From Flagellimonas hadalis (GTDB lineage Bacteria > Bacteroidota > Bacteroidia > Flavobacteriales > Flavobacteriaceae), in NCBI RefSeq assembly GCF_007785775.2, contig NZ_VNIK02000011.1, forward strand, positions 59,918-123,917: DNA of 64,000 bases. The letters run 5' to 3'. Positions 1 through 10,721 of the stretch are shown here, piece by piece. A program made the position numbers and the translations under genes. Numbering within the stretch: the first letter of the stretch is position 1; each line of letters starts with the position of its first letter. Below the pieces are notes generated by a model. It saw nothing but the letters and a program-made list of their open reading frames with translations, was not told the origin of the DNA and did not search any database.

Positions 1-540
1 AACGCCACCTTGGTGATCAGTAACATTGCCCTAAAAAAACAGGACAAGGCCGGCATGTTCTCCTTTAGTGACAAAATCGAGAACAGGGTGGTAGCGGAGC
101 GGCGAAGCTCCCAGATGAACCTTATCCTTGAAACGCTCTACAACCTGGAGACAAATTTCATCGAAAGTGATTTCAGTCGCTTGTATGTGGACGTAAAACG
201 AAGCTTGAACCAACGGAGTCTTTTGCTGCTCTATACCAATTTTGAGACCATGGATGCCCTGCACAGGCAGCTTCCCTACTTGGTGGCCATGGCCAAACAG
301 CATCTGTTGGTGGTGATCTTCTTTGAAAACACAGAGCTGAACGAATTTGCCCATAAAAAGGCGGAAACGGTGCATCAGATCTTTGAGCAGACCATTGCCG
401 AAAAGTTCATTTATGAGAAAAAGCTCATTGTGAATGAACTCCGTAAACACGGCATCCAGACCATCCTGACCAAACCGGAGGACTTGACGGTCAACACCAT
501 CAACAAATATTTGGAAATCAAGGCAAGGGGGCTTATCTAA
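1..540 (+). CDS. DUF58 domain protein, C-terminal part (5' end outside window)
   Basis: The frame is open from the first base, so this is the last 179 residues of a longer protein. The visible part contains a phrase typical of the DUF58 von Willebrand-A-like core (DKAGMFSFSDKI) followed by an alternating alpha/beta pattern. DUF58 proteins usually sit beside MoxR-type AAA ATPases and are thought to be involved in envelope stress or protein assembly; the partner genes would be to the left of the window. No membrane segment is seen in this part. The stop is one base away from the stop of a convergent gene, so the two transcripts meet tail to tail. Family assignment is from motif memory; function is not established. 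Confidence 0.75.
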   Translation, partial: NATLVISNIALKKQDKAGMFSFSDKIENRVVAERRSSQMNLILETLYNLETNFIESDFSRLYVDVKRSLNQRSLLLLYTNFETMDALHRQLPYLVAMAKQHLLVVIFFENTELNEFAHKKAETVHQIFEQTIAEKFIYEKKLIVNELRKHGIQTILTKPEDLTVNTINKYLEIKARGLI

Positions 541-541
541 T

Positions 542-1006
542 CTAAAGTGATAGGTAAGAAAGTCCCAAAGTGTTCAAACTGGGAAGGTTGCCATCCAATA
601 CCACAAATTCAGATTTTGGATAGGGAAAGGTTTTTTTCTTTTTCAGATCCAGTTGGGAATAGCGGCCACGCAGTCTTTTTTTATCGTCCTTTTTGGAAAA
701 TAGATCAATGGTGACCCCTACAGTGACACCTCCCAAGACCGTTGCGGCCAAATCGTCGTTGTCCCAACCGTTCTCGCGCTGTCCTGCATCGACCGCTTCC
801 TTGGCCAAGCCTATAAGCGTACTTCCGGCGACCGAACCCACAAAGGTCCAGATACGGTTGCCCTCAGAGGCCTGTTTAGCGATTCCTGCTCCGGCCAGAC
901 CAAATAGGTTGCCGCCCAAAAAATGGAGTGCCTTGTCCCGCTCCACTTGCCCATGGCAATAGGAAGCGAGCACCAAAAAAACTAGTGTGGGGATAAGTGT
1001 TCTCAT
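542..1006 (-). CDS. Exported YfiM/DUF2279-like hypothetical protein
   Basis: 154 residues. It begins with a signal peptide (about residues 1-19, ending at CHGQ). The mature part opens with an EERDKALHF-like phrase (VERDKALHFLGGNLFG), which resembles the start of YfiM/DUF2279 periplasmic proteins, and continues with two glycine- and alanine-rich hydrophobic stretches (about 35-65 and 85-105) that could insert in a membrane. The C-terminal third is lysine-rich and polar. Its function is unknown. It is convergent with the DUF58 gene and separated by about 50 bases from the nitronate monooxygenase gene upstream on the same strand, so it may be the last gene of that unit. The family link rests on one motif. 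Confidence 0.6.
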   Translation of the reverse strand: MRTLIPTLVFLVLASYCHGQVERDKALHFLGGNLFGLAGAGIAKQASEGNRIWTFVGSVAGSTLIGLAKEAVDAGQRENGWDNDDLAATVLGGVTVGVTIDLFSKKDDKKRLRGRYSQLDLKKKKTFPYPKSEFVVLDGNLPSLNTLGLSYLSL

Positions 1007-1057
1007 TGCTCTGGGGTAAATGTATGAAAAAGTGTGGAAAGCTTCTGCCCGAACGGT

Positions 1058-1999
1058 TTAATAACCATTCACTTCCAACTTTGCCTTCTGGAATTCGGCC
1101 ATCAGTTCGGCCACAATTTCGGCGGCAGGCTTCACAGCATGGATCAGACCGGCAACTTGGCCAATTTCAAGTTCCCCTTCTTCCATATCACCTTCGAACA
1201 TACCACGTTTGGCCCTGGCCCTTCCCAACAATGTTCTCAGGTCATCCACTGATGCGCCTTTGGCATAGGCCTCCTGCACATCTTGGTAGAATTTGTTCTT
1301 GAGCAGTCGCACGGGAGCGAGCTCCTTCAAGGTCAGTTGGGTATCCCCTTCCTGTGCCTCGACCACTCTTTTTTTGAACGATTCATGTGAAGACGCTTCG
1401 GGGGTGGCCACAAAGCGGCTCCCCACCTGCACCCCATCCGCTCCGAGTACCATAGCGGCCAGCATGGCCCTTCCTGTCGCAATGCCTCCCGCAGCAATGA
1501 GTGGAACAGTGATTTTTTCCTTTACAGAAGGAATCAGCACCATGGTCGTGGTCTCGTCCCTACCGTTATGGCCGCCCGCTTCAAAACCTTCGGCCACAAC
1601 CGCGTCCACCCCTGCCTCTTGGGCTTTCAGGGCAAACTTGACACTGCTCACCACATGCACCACGGTAATTCCTTTCTCTTTGAGAAAACCTGTCCAGGTC
1701 TTCGGATTCCCCGCGGAAGTGAACACGATTTTCACCCCATGGGAGACAATGATCTCCATCAACTTTTCAATATCCGGGTACAGCATGGGAACGTTCACCC
1801 CAAAGGGTTTGTCGGTCGCTTTTTTGCACTTGATGATATGTTCCTCCAATACTTCCGGGTACATACTTCCCGCGCCCAACAATCCCAATCCGCCGGCATT
1901 GGAGACGGCCGAGGCCAACCGCCATCCGCTGGCCCAGATCATTCCTGCTTGGATGATGGGATATTCTATTCCGAAAAGTTGGATGATTCCGTTTTGCAT
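1058..1999 (-). CDS. Nitronate monooxygenase (NPD/FabK-like flavoprotein)
   Basis: 313 residues, FMN-dependent TIM barrel of the 2-nitropropane dioxygenase family, expected to oxidise alkyl nitronates, or in relatives to reduce enoyl-ACP, in the cytoplasm. Family features are an N-terminal PIIQAGM phrase, the GFEAGGHNGRD loop holding the usual catalytic His region, and an AAGGIATGRAM...GADGVQVGSRF segment that binds the FMN phosphate. The frame runs 22 codons further upstream, but that extension has no family similarity; the ATG giving MQNGIIQLFG matches the usual start. Length is normal. Substrate cannot be told from sequence, and a FabK role is possible but unproven. Confidence 0.85.
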   Translation of the reverse strand: MQNGIIQLFGIEYPIIQAGMIWASGWRLASAVSNAGGLGLLGAGSMYPEVLEEHIIKCKKATDKPFGVNVPMLYPDIEKLMEIIVSHGVKIVFTSAGNPKTWTGFLKEKGITVVHVVSSVKFALKAQEAGVDAVVAEGFEAGGHNGRDETTTMVLIPSVKEKITVPLIAAGGIATGRAMLAAMVLGADGVQVGSRFVATPEASSHESFKKRVVEAQEGDTQLTLKELAPVRLLKNKFYQDVQEAYAKGASVDDLRTLLGRARAKRGMFEGDMEEGELEIGQVAGLIHAVKPAAEIVAELMAEFQKAKLEVNGY

Positions 2000-2061
2000 T
2001 CTAAATAGATGTATTGAATTAAGACCATCGCTTTTTTGAGTTTCAAAAATTATGACCTTTA

Positions 2062-2499
2062 TCAAAAATTGACTATTTCGGTCCCCCCGTCATTAGGCAG
2101 CCCATTATTATCAAAGTTTTCATAATCAATTATAATTTCACACTTATCTATGTTAAAGTTAGACTCAACCCATTTTGTTGTGGAAACACAATCAATCAAA
2201 ATTGAATCCGAAATATTCTCTTGGATTATTATAATCCATAAAGAGTGTTCAGAATTTTTCAGGTTAAATATTGTTTTGTATTCAATTGAATTGGCTCTAA
2301 TTGACTCAAGTTCTATAATTGTGTCTTTGTAAATAGATTTATATTTTTCAACTGTACTCCTGTAATTAATTGTTTTCGAAAACTTTGGCAAAACACATTC
2401 CTTCTCTCTATTTTGTTCAATAGGGTGCTCCACAACTTGTTTCTGTGTATTACAACTGAAAAATATAAAAACGATAAGAATAACTGAACAAATTTTCAT
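2062..2499 (-). CDS. Small AT-rich lipoprotein, unknown function
   Basis: 145 residues starting at the ATG that gives MKICSVILIVFIFFSCN, a clear lipoprotein signal with the lipobox cysteine near residue 16. Seven upstream codons are open but would precede the signal and were left out. The mature part is polar and rich in Ile, Asn, Lys and Glu, with no motif I recognise. Base composition is striking: sampled lines are only about 20-30 percent GC, against roughly 45-50 percent in the genes on both sides, and codon use follows (many ATT, AAT, AAA). This suggests recent acquisition or relaxed selection. It lies between mnmA and the nitronate monooxygenase gene on the same strand. Confidence 0.7.
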   Translation of the reverse strand: MKICSVILIVFIFFSCNTQKQVVEHPIEQNREKECVLPKFSKTINYRSTVEKYKSIYKDTIIELESIRANSIEYKTIFNLKNSEHSLWIIIIQENISDSILIDCVSTTKWVESNFNIDKCEIIIDYENFDNNGLPNDGGTEIVNF

Positions 2500-2644
2500 A
2501 ATTATGGATTTCTGTGTCAAATTGTTTTAAGAATTGTTGAATTGAACTTGCCTGCTGGATGGGCAGGTTTCAGTTTCACATCAATTTAAAATTATAATCA
2601 TGAGATTCTAAACTTAGTTCAGAATGTAGGAAGATAGCAATAAG

Positions 2645-3835
2645 CTACGAAATCACTCCAGACCCCACCAATTCATCTTCCACATACCAGGCCACAAACT
2701 GCCCTTCGGTGATGGCCGATTGTTTTTCTTGGAAATCCACATACAGTCCGTTCCCTACTTTGTAGAGGGTGGCTTTCTGTAACGGTTGACGGTACCGGAT
2801 ACGTGCCATCACTTCCATGGTTTGGTCTTCTTTTAAGGCCAGATCGGGACGCACCCAATGCAATTCATCCTCTTTGACAAAAAGTGTGTTCCGGTACAGT
2901 CCGGGGTGCATTTTCCCTTGCCCGGTGTAAATGATGTTCTTGTCCACATCGGTTTCAATGACAAACAAAGGTTCCTTGGTGCCACCAACATTCAGACCCT
3001 TGCGTTGCCCAATCGTAAAATAATGGGCCCCTTGGTGCTCTCCCACCACTTTACCATCTTCCAAGGAAAAAATGGGTTTTTCCGCCTGAAAGGCCAATTT
3101 CTCCTTTTCATTATGAAATTCGGGAACAGCTATGGCAAATTGGGAAGCAGTACTGGGCACTTCCACAATGATCCCTTTTTTGGGCTTCAATTTTTGCTGC
3201 AAAAAGTCGGGCAGGTGCACCTTGCCCACAAAGCAGAGTCCTTGGGAGTCCTTTTTATCGGCGGTGATGAGATTGTTCTCAGCGGCGATATTTCGGACTT
3301 CAGGCTTTAACAGTTCCCCGATCGGGAACAAAGTCTTGGACAGTTGCTCCTGGGACAATTGGCATAAAAAATAGGATTGGTCCTTGTTGGGATCCTTTCC
3401 CGCCAACAACTGGTAGGTTTCGGTACCATCTTCATGCTGGATGGTGCCTTTTCTACAATAGTGCCCTGTGGCCACGTAGTCGGCCCCCAATTGCATTGCA
3501 ATTTTTAGAAAGACATCAAACTTGATCTCGCGGTTGCAGAGCACATCCGGATTGGGTGTACGTCCCCTCTCATATTCATTGAACATATAATCCACGATAC
3601 GCTCCTTGTATTCCGCGCTCAAATCGACAGTTTGGAACGGAATACCCAATTTTTCGGCCACAATGAGGGCATCATTGCTATCCTCCAGCCATGGACATTC
3701 CTCTGAAATGGTCACAGAATCGTCATGCCAATTCTTCATAAAAAGGCCGATAACCTCATACCCCTGCTCTTTAAGGAGATATGCCGCAACGCTGGAATCC
3801 ACTCCTCCCGAAAGTCCTACAACAACCTTTTTCAT
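2645..3835 (-). CDS. mnmA: tRNA-specific 2-thiouridylase MnmA
   Basis: 396 residues. It catalyses sulfur insertion at C2 of the wobble uridine of tRNA Lys, Glu and Gln, using ATP to adenylate the base and a cysteine persulfide as sulfur donor. The PP-loop SGGVDSS is at residues 9-15. The two catalytic cysteines are visible at about C100 (NPDVLC) and C201 (DSQGLC), and the tRNA-binding region between them ([14 protein letters not shown]) is intact. The C-terminal beta-barrel ends in the usual GQxVAWYxxDxxVGSGxI pattern. Length is slightly above the usual 360-390. A -7 box TATTTTTG sits about 20 bases before the ATG. Confidence 0.97.
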   Translation of the reverse strand: MKKVVVGLSGGVDSSVAAYLLKEQGYEVIGLFMKNWHDDSVTISEECPWLEDSNDALIVAEKLGIPFQTVDLSAEYKERIVDYMFNEYERGRTPNPDVLCNREIKFDVFLKIAMQLGADYVATGHYCRKGTIQHEDGTETYQLLAGKDPNKDQSYFLCQLSQEQLSKTLFPIGELLKPEVRNIAAENNLITADKKDSQGLCFVGKVHLPDFLQQKLKPKKGIIVEVPSTASQFAIAVPEFHNEKEKLAFQAEKPIFSLEDGKVVGEHQGAHYFTIGQRKGLNVGGTKEPLFVIETDVDKNIIYTGQGKMHPGLYRNTLFVKEDELHWVRPDLALKEDQTMEVMARIRYRQPLQKATLYKVGNGLYVDFQEKQSAITEGQFVAWYVEDELVGSGVIS

Positions 3836-3853
3836 TTCACATCATTAAGGCTA

Positions 3854-3861
3854 CAAAAATA
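3854..3861 (-). promoter_or_regulatory. Putative -7 box of mnmA
   Basis: On the minus strand this reads TATTTTTG, an exact fit to the Bacteroidota -7 consensus TAnnTTTG, about 18 bases upstream of the mnmA ATG. No clear TTTG -33 element is seen at the expected distance, so support comes from the -7 box and its position only. Confidence 0.4.
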
Positions 3862-4036
3862 AAAAATAACACGCATTAAAACGATATCCGATATCAGTCG
3901 GATTTCTGTGGCAAACTTTTCAAAATGAAGAAAAATTAAAAATGTTAAACTTTTTACAATTTTTATTAAACAAAATGGATTTTAATTTGTTTAACTTTAT
4001 CTTTAAAACATTAAACATAAATACAACAACAAGATT

Positions 4037-5917
4037 ATGAAAGCATTAAAAAGCCTATCCCGTTTTGCATTAGTATCGTTGTTATTGATTTTCGCATCCT
4101 GCTCGGATGATGACAACGGACCCACCGACCCACCAGAAAATGATGTTACCATTGTTGCTGCAGCCCAAGCGACACCACAATTGAGCAGTTTGGTCAGCGC
4201 GCTTCAAAAAGCAGATGAAAGTCCCAACAATGACCTAGTAACCGCTTTGAGCGGCGAAGGTCCTTTTACGGTATTCGCGCCCACCAATGAAGCTTTTGCC
4301 GACCTGTTGGCCCAATTGGATGGCTTTGATTCGCTGGACGATTTCAACTCCCAGCAATTGCAGGACCTACTTGCCGTGGTCTTGACTTACCATGTTGTCG
4401 CCGATGCGGCTGTACTATCCTCTGATCTAAGCGACGGGCAGACCATCACCACTTTGCAAGGATCCACTTTGGAAGTTTCCACACAAGGCGGGGTTTTCCT
4501 CAGCGATGCCACTGCTGAGGCCGCCCAAGTGACCACTGCCAATATCGAGGTATCCAATGGTGTTGTACACATCATTGATAAGGTATTGTTACCACAAGCT
4601 GCGTTGGATGCACTGGCCGATGTATTGTTGGTTCCCATCACCGATCTTGCCATAGGCAATGAGAACCTTGAAAACCTAGTGGCGGCCCTTGTTGCTGCCA
4701 ATGGAAACCTTCCCACTGTGTTGCGAGGAGATGGACCATTCACTGTTTTGGCTCCCACCGATGAGGCTTTTGAGACCTTCTTGAATGGTGCTGCCTTGGA
4801 AGATGTTCCTGTGGATGTATTGACCAATGTACTGCTCAACCACGTCATCAGTGGTGAGGTGACCTCAGAAGATTTGACAGGTCTAGGTTCAGGATATACA
4901 AGTACACTCGCTGTTGGTGCGGGCGACCAGAACATGAGTTTGTTCTTCGATACTTCTGACGGTGTAACCTTTAATGGAGTATCCACCGTGGTGATGCCCG
5001 ACGTCAAAGCGCTGAACGGTATTGTGCACGTAGTGGATGCCGTGATCGACTTGCCCAATATCGTGGATCATGCCGTGGCCAATCCAAATTTGACTTCTTT
5101 GGTAGGTGCGTTGACCGATGGCGGAAACACCACTTTCACCAATCTGCTTTCCAATGAGGAAGAGGATTTCACTGTTTTTGCTCCATTGAATGACGCCTTT
5201 AGTGCATTCACAAATCCAAATGGAAATGATCTGAATGCAATCCTATCCAACCATGTGGTGGTAGGTGCTGCTGCCTTCTCCTCTGGATTGACAAATTCGT
5301 ATGTGAACACTGCCGCCGAATTTGATACCGATGAAAATCTGAGCCTTTATATCAACACGGATGATGGAGTAACCTTGAATGGCACGAGCAACGTGGTCTT
5401 GGCCGATATTGTGGCGACCAATGGTGTGATCCATGCCGTGGATGCCGTAATCGATTTACCAACAGTAGTAACCTTTGCTGTTGCCGACCCGATGTTCGAT
5501 TCTTTGCAAGCTGCATTGACTGCGGAAGGTCAACCTGACTTTGTGGCCACCCTGTCCGGAGTAGGACCATTTACCGTATTTGCCCCGACCAATGATGCTT
5601 TCCAAGCCTTATTGGACAGCAACGATATGTGGAATGGATTGGCAGATATCGACGGTGGTTTGTTGACCAGCGTGTTGCAACACCATGTGATAGCTGGCGC
5701 CAATGTGAGGTCAGGCGATTTGTCCGACGGCATCATGCCCACTACTTTGGAAGGGGATGCCATCACCATCAACCTGCCCGGAACCGATGACAACATTGCC
5801 GATGTGACCGATGGTGCGGGGAATACCGGAATAGGTATCGATGCGGTTGATGTACAGGCCATCAATGGAGTGATCCATGTTTTGGACACTGTAATGATTC
5901 CTGATACATCAAACTAA
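4037..5917 (+). CDS. Lipoprotein with four fasciclin (FAS1) domains
   Basis: 626 residues. A lipoprotein signal (cysteine near residue 22, LLIFASCSDDD) is followed by an acidic, proline-containing linker and four FAS1 domains, roughly residues 36-190, 198-345, 346-480 and 481-622. Each carries the family phrase GPFTVFAPTNxAF (third domain: DFTVFAPLNDAF) and ends in an NGVIHxxDxVxxP box. The third copy is shorter. FAS1 domains mediate adhesion to cells, polysaccharides or matrix; the SCSDDD signal predicts lipid anchoring, possibly exported to the cell surface because the residues after Cys are acidic. It is a single-gene unit with a long AT-rich upstream region and a strong terminator after the stop. 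Adhesive role is inferred. Confidence 0.9.
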   Translation: MKALKSLSRFALVSLLLIFASCSDDDNGPTDPPENDVTIVAAAQATPQLSSLVSALQKADESPNNDLVTALSGEGPFTVFAPTNEAFADLLAQLDGFDSLDDFNSQQLQDLLAVVLTYHVVADAAVLSSDLSDGQTITTLQGSTLEVSTQGGVFLSDATAEAAQVTTANIEVSNGVVHIIDKVLLPQAALDALADVLLVPITDLAIGNENLENLVAALVAANGNLPTVLRGDGPFTVLAPTDEAFETFLNGAALEDVPVDVLTNVLLNHVISGEVTSEDLTGLGSGYTSTLAVGAGDQNMSLFFDTSDGVTFNGVSTVVMPDVKALNGIVHVVDAVIDLPNIVDHAVANPNLTSLVGALTDGGNTTFTNLLSNEEEDFTVFAPLNDAFSAFTNPNGNDLNAILSNHVVVGAAAFSSGLTNSYVNTAAEFDTDENLSLYINTDDGVTLNGTSNVVLADIVATNGVIHAVDAVIDLPTVVTFAVADPMFDSLQAALTAEGQPDFVATLSGVGPFTVFAPTNDAFQALLDSNDMWNGLADIDGGLLTSVLQHHVIAGANVRSGDLSDGIMPTTLEGDAITINLPGTDDNIADVTDGAGNTGIGIDAVDVQAINGVIHVLDTVMIPDTSN

Positions 5918-5943
5918 GATTTGAGTTGTTTCTATACTGCAGC

Positions 5944-5978
5944 AAAGGCCCTTTGGAAATGATTTCCAAAGGGCCTTT
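5944..5978 (+). terminator. Rho-independent terminator after the fasciclin gene
   Basis: A perfect 15-bp stem (AAAGGCCCTTTGGAA / TTCCAAAGGGCCTTT) with a 5-base loop begins 26 bases after the stop codon. The 3' arm ends in TTT and is followed by gtccttaaaaa, so the T-tract is short but the stem is very stable. Confidence 0.85.
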
Positions 5979-6127
5979 GTCCTTAAAAATTGCAGTTCAT
6001 CGATGACACATCAAAAGGGGAAATCTTTACTACAAAAACCAATGGTTTGACAACTATTACTTTTTTTCCGCTTGAATATGACGCATCTTTGAAGTCCCAA
6101 ATCTTTCCAAACTAAACCGAAATATGG

Positions 6128-6160
6128 AAAACTCCCCCAGAATTTTTTTGGGGGAGTTTT
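6128..6160. terminator. Hairpin terminator between convergent genes
   Basis: An 11-bp stem (AAAACTCCCCC / GGGGGAGTTTT) with an 11-base loop is followed on the plus strand by more T residues, giving a run of eight. It lies 20 bases beyond the stop of the minus-strand DUF6515 gene and can serve both strands. The 150 bases between this and the fasciclin terminator contain no gene that I can support. Confidence 0.8.
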
Positions 6161-6179
6161 TTTTCAAAATGAACCCAAA

Positions 6180-6728
6180 TTAATCTTCAGGCTCTTCTTC
6201 CAACACCTCTATGATTTCATAACCATTGTCCACTTCCTTGTAAATGGCTTGGTTCAATTCGTGCATGGTGATGCCATCAAAATCGATTTCCTCCGCATCT
6301 TTGGGCAACTCCTTCACCACGGCCCCAACAGGAGGGGCCACCACTTCGTATTCCCCGTTATCTTCCCAATAGAAAACACCGTCCGCATATTGATAGGGAA
6401 CTCCCCGGACCACGATACGCACTGTTGCTGTGGGCAACACCCGTAACCTCAACCCCCTAACCGGAAATGTACGGACATACACGCCTTTGTGGCGAACAAA
6501 GTACATTCCACCGACGGGATAGTAGGTGACATTTCTGAACAATATAGGTCTGGTATTGGCCGGAAGTCGCCGTAATGTCCTTCTCACAACACGTCGATTG
6601 TGACGACGGACTTTTCTTCTGACAGTGCGCTGTTCCTGTGGGGTGCGCCTCACTTGAGCCTCCACATAATCCGTTGTTCCCAAAGCAAGGAACACAAAGA
6701 ACAATAAGGTCAATCTTGGATTTTTCAT
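6180..6728 (-). CDS. DUF6515 family exported protein
   Basis: 182 residues. Signal peptide at about 1-24 (ends YVEAQ). An arginine-rich segment follows (about 26-55: repeated RRT, RRK, RRH, RRV), then the DUF6515 core with the ring of Tyr and Val residues around YYPVGGMYFVRHKGVY and a YEVVAPPVGAVV phrase that is typical of the family. The C terminus is strongly acidic (EVLEEEPED), so the protein has a basic N-terminal half and an acidic tail. Function is unknown; an association with the cell envelope is inferred from the signal. It follows yidC on the same strand after an 80-base gap and ends at a terminator. Confidence 0.75.
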   Translation of the reverse strand: MKNPRLTLLFFVFLALGTTDYVEAQVRRTPQEQRTVRRKVRRHNRRVVRRTLRRLPANTRPILFRNVTYYPVGGMYFVRHKGVYVRTFPVRGLRLRVLPTATVRIVVRGVPYQYADGVFYWEDNGEYEVVAPPVGAVVKELPKDAEEIDFDGITMHELNQAIYKEVDNGYEIIEVLEEEPED

Positions 6729-6810
6729 ATGGCTGAATTGATGGTTAACCCCAATTGGACATCGTTCGACATCATAGGTTTAATCGACCATCAAAAAATT
6801 CAGCCGAAAA

Positions 6811-8682
6811 CTATCTTTTCCCTGTTTTCTTCTGTTCCTCGGCCTGTTCCATCATCTCACGCATCTTGCGCTGGAACCTGTTCTCTTTTTTGGGTTTCTT
6901 CTTGTTCTCTTGGATCTGTGCATGGATCTTGTCCTCGTCCAAAATGTAGTTCTTTATCGCCAACATGATAAAAATGGTGATCAGATTGGAAATGAAGTAA
7001 TAGAGACTCAACCCACTGGCGTAGTTGTTGAAGAAGAACAACATCATAATGGGCGACAGGTACATGATGAACTTCATGTTGGGCATGCCAGGCTGTTGTT
7101 GCATCTGCATGCTTTGCCCTGTGGTCATCATCATATAGAAGAAAATGGCCACCGATGCCAAAATAGGGAACAAGCTCACGTGGTCCCCATAAAATGGGAT
7201 GGTGAACGGTAGATTGAATATGACATCATAGGATGAAAGGTCTTCCGCCCACAAAAAGGGTTTCTGCCGCAAAGCGAAGGATGTGGGGAAGAACATGAAT
7301 AGCGCATAGAAAATGGGCAACTGCAACAATGCCGGCACACAACCGCTCATGGGGCTCACCCCTGCCTTGTTGTAAAGCTTCATGGTCTCCTGCTGCTTTT
7401 TCATCGCATTGTCCTTGTACTTCTCGTTGATTTCGGTGATCTCAGGCTTCAAAACCTTCATCTTGGCCTGTGAGAGATAGGATTTATAGGTGACGGGCGA
7501 CAATACCAACCGCACGATGATGGTCATCACGATAATGGCGATCCCAAAGGGAAGGAAAGAGCTCAGGAACCCATAGAAAGGGGTGAACACATAACGGTTG
7601 ATCCATCCAAAGATTCCCCATCCGAAGGGAATGGAATCCGCAAGGCCCAATTCTTTATAATCGTCCAACACCTTCACATCGGTGGGACCGTAGTACCAGT
7701 GCATGTTCTGTGACAGTTCCCCTCCTTGCAGTTGCAATGGGGCCGTGGTGCTGTATTCCTTGGTGAAGCGGGTTTCCCTGCTCTCGTCCTCGACCAAGTT
7801 TTTGGAGCTCATTTGCGCGGTTTCAAAATGGATGTCCGTTGCCAAAATGGAACTGAAAAAATGCTGTCGGTACGAAAGCCATTTTACATCCACCTCGGTT
7901 TCTTCGTCCAGATCACTGCTCTCCGACAATTTGCTGATGTTGCCATCATCATGGTTATAGGTCAATCGGGTATAGCGGTTTTCATATTGCACGCTCTTGT
8001 TGTGGCGAATGCCCTTCATGTCCCATTCGAGGGTAATCGGTTTGCCACTGTTGATGACACCGTTCAGGCCTTGGGACCGTACCGTAAAACCCAAAAGGTA
8101 TTCATCGGGTTTCATTTCGTAGCGATATTCCAAAAATTGGTTGTCGGCCACTTTGGCCTTCATGGAAAGCACCTGATTGTCCCCATTTTTTGAAAGCGTG
8201 GGTTCAAAGAAGAGGTCAGCGGTATTGAGTACCCTATTGTCCGACGTGGAAAAATTCAGGGCAAAATTGGCATTGCCTTCCTTCACCAAATACACGGGAA
8301 CCGAATCAAAAGTGACAAAGTTCTTCATCCGGGCCTCGACAATCTGCCCACCTTTATTGGATACTTCGAGATAGAGCACCGCGTTCTCCAACTTGGTGGT
8401 CCCTTCGGATGCCTGTGTAAAGCCAAATGCCCCTACGGCACTTTTGTAATTGGCGACGGCAGTTGAATCATTGAGGTCAATGGCCTGCGCCTGTTTGATG
8501 GGTGCTGGATCATTTTTTGTTTCCTCTGCCGCCTTGGCAGCAGCCTCCACACGGGCCTGCTCCGCTTTTTGGGCCTCCAACTCTTCTGGGGTAGGCTGAT
8601 TTTGGTAGAACATAAAAACAAGTATCCCAAAAATCAGCACAAATCCAATAATGGACTTGACATCCAGCTTCTTCTCTTCCAT
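6811..8682 (-). CDS. yidC: Membrane protein insertase YidC
   Basis: 623 residues. YidC inserts and folds inner-membrane proteins, alone or with SecYEG. There is one N-terminal membrane segment (about 10-25), then a coiled, Ala/Glu-rich linker and a long periplasmic beta-domain (about 80-350). Next comes the conserved five-segment membrane core beginning at GFLSSFLPFGIAIIVMTIIVR, with the groove arginine in IVRLVLSPVTYKS. The C-terminal tail is highly basic (KKPKKENRFQRKMREMM), as in ribosome-binding YidC tails. Size is normal for Bacteroidota. It follows pyrG by 66 bases, an arrangement common in flavobacteria, but a good -7 box in that gap suggests it also has its own promoter. Confidence 0.97.
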   Translation of the reverse strand: MEEKKLDVKSIIGFVLIFGILVFMFYQNQPTPEELEAQKAEQARVEAAAKAAEETKNDPAPIKQAQAIDLNDSTAVANYKSAVGAFGFTQASEGTTKLENAVLYLEVSNKGGQIVEARMKNFVTFDSVPVYLVKEGNANFALNFSTSDNRVLNTADLFFEPTLSKNGDNQVLSMKAKVADNQFLEYRYEMKPDEYLLGFTVRSQGLNGVINSGKPITLEWDMKGIRHNKSVQYENRYTRLTYNHDDGNISKLSESSDLDEETEVDVKWLSYRQHFFSSILATDIHFETAQMSSKNLVEDESRETRFTKEYSTTAPLQLQGGELSQNMHWYYGPTDVKVLDDYKELGLADSIPFGWGIFGWINRYVFTPFYGFLSSFLPFGIAIIVMTIIVRLVLSPVTYKSYLSQAKMKVLKPEITEINEKYKDNAMKKQQETMKLYNKAGVSPMSGCVPALLQLPIFYALFMFFPTSFALRQKPFLWAEDLSSYDVIFNLPFTIPFYGDHVSLFPILASVAIFFYMMMTTGQSMQMQQQPGMPNMKFIMYLSPIMMLFFFNNYASGLSLYYFISNLITIFIMLAIKNYILDEDKIHAQIQENKKKPKKENRFQRKMREMMEQAEEQKKTGKR

Positions 8683-8724
8683 GAAAATTATTTAGTAGAA
8701 CTCTATTATCGCTATTTCAGGTGG

Positions 8725-10675
<1,951 letters not shown>

Positions 10676-10721
10676 TTGTAGGGCTAATGTACTATCTTTC
10701 GCTGAACAATCATTACCAATA

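Noticed and set aside
2541..2570. Inverted repeat CCTGC...GCAGG after mnmA
   Set aside because: Only 5 bp with no T-tract on either strand, so not called a terminator.
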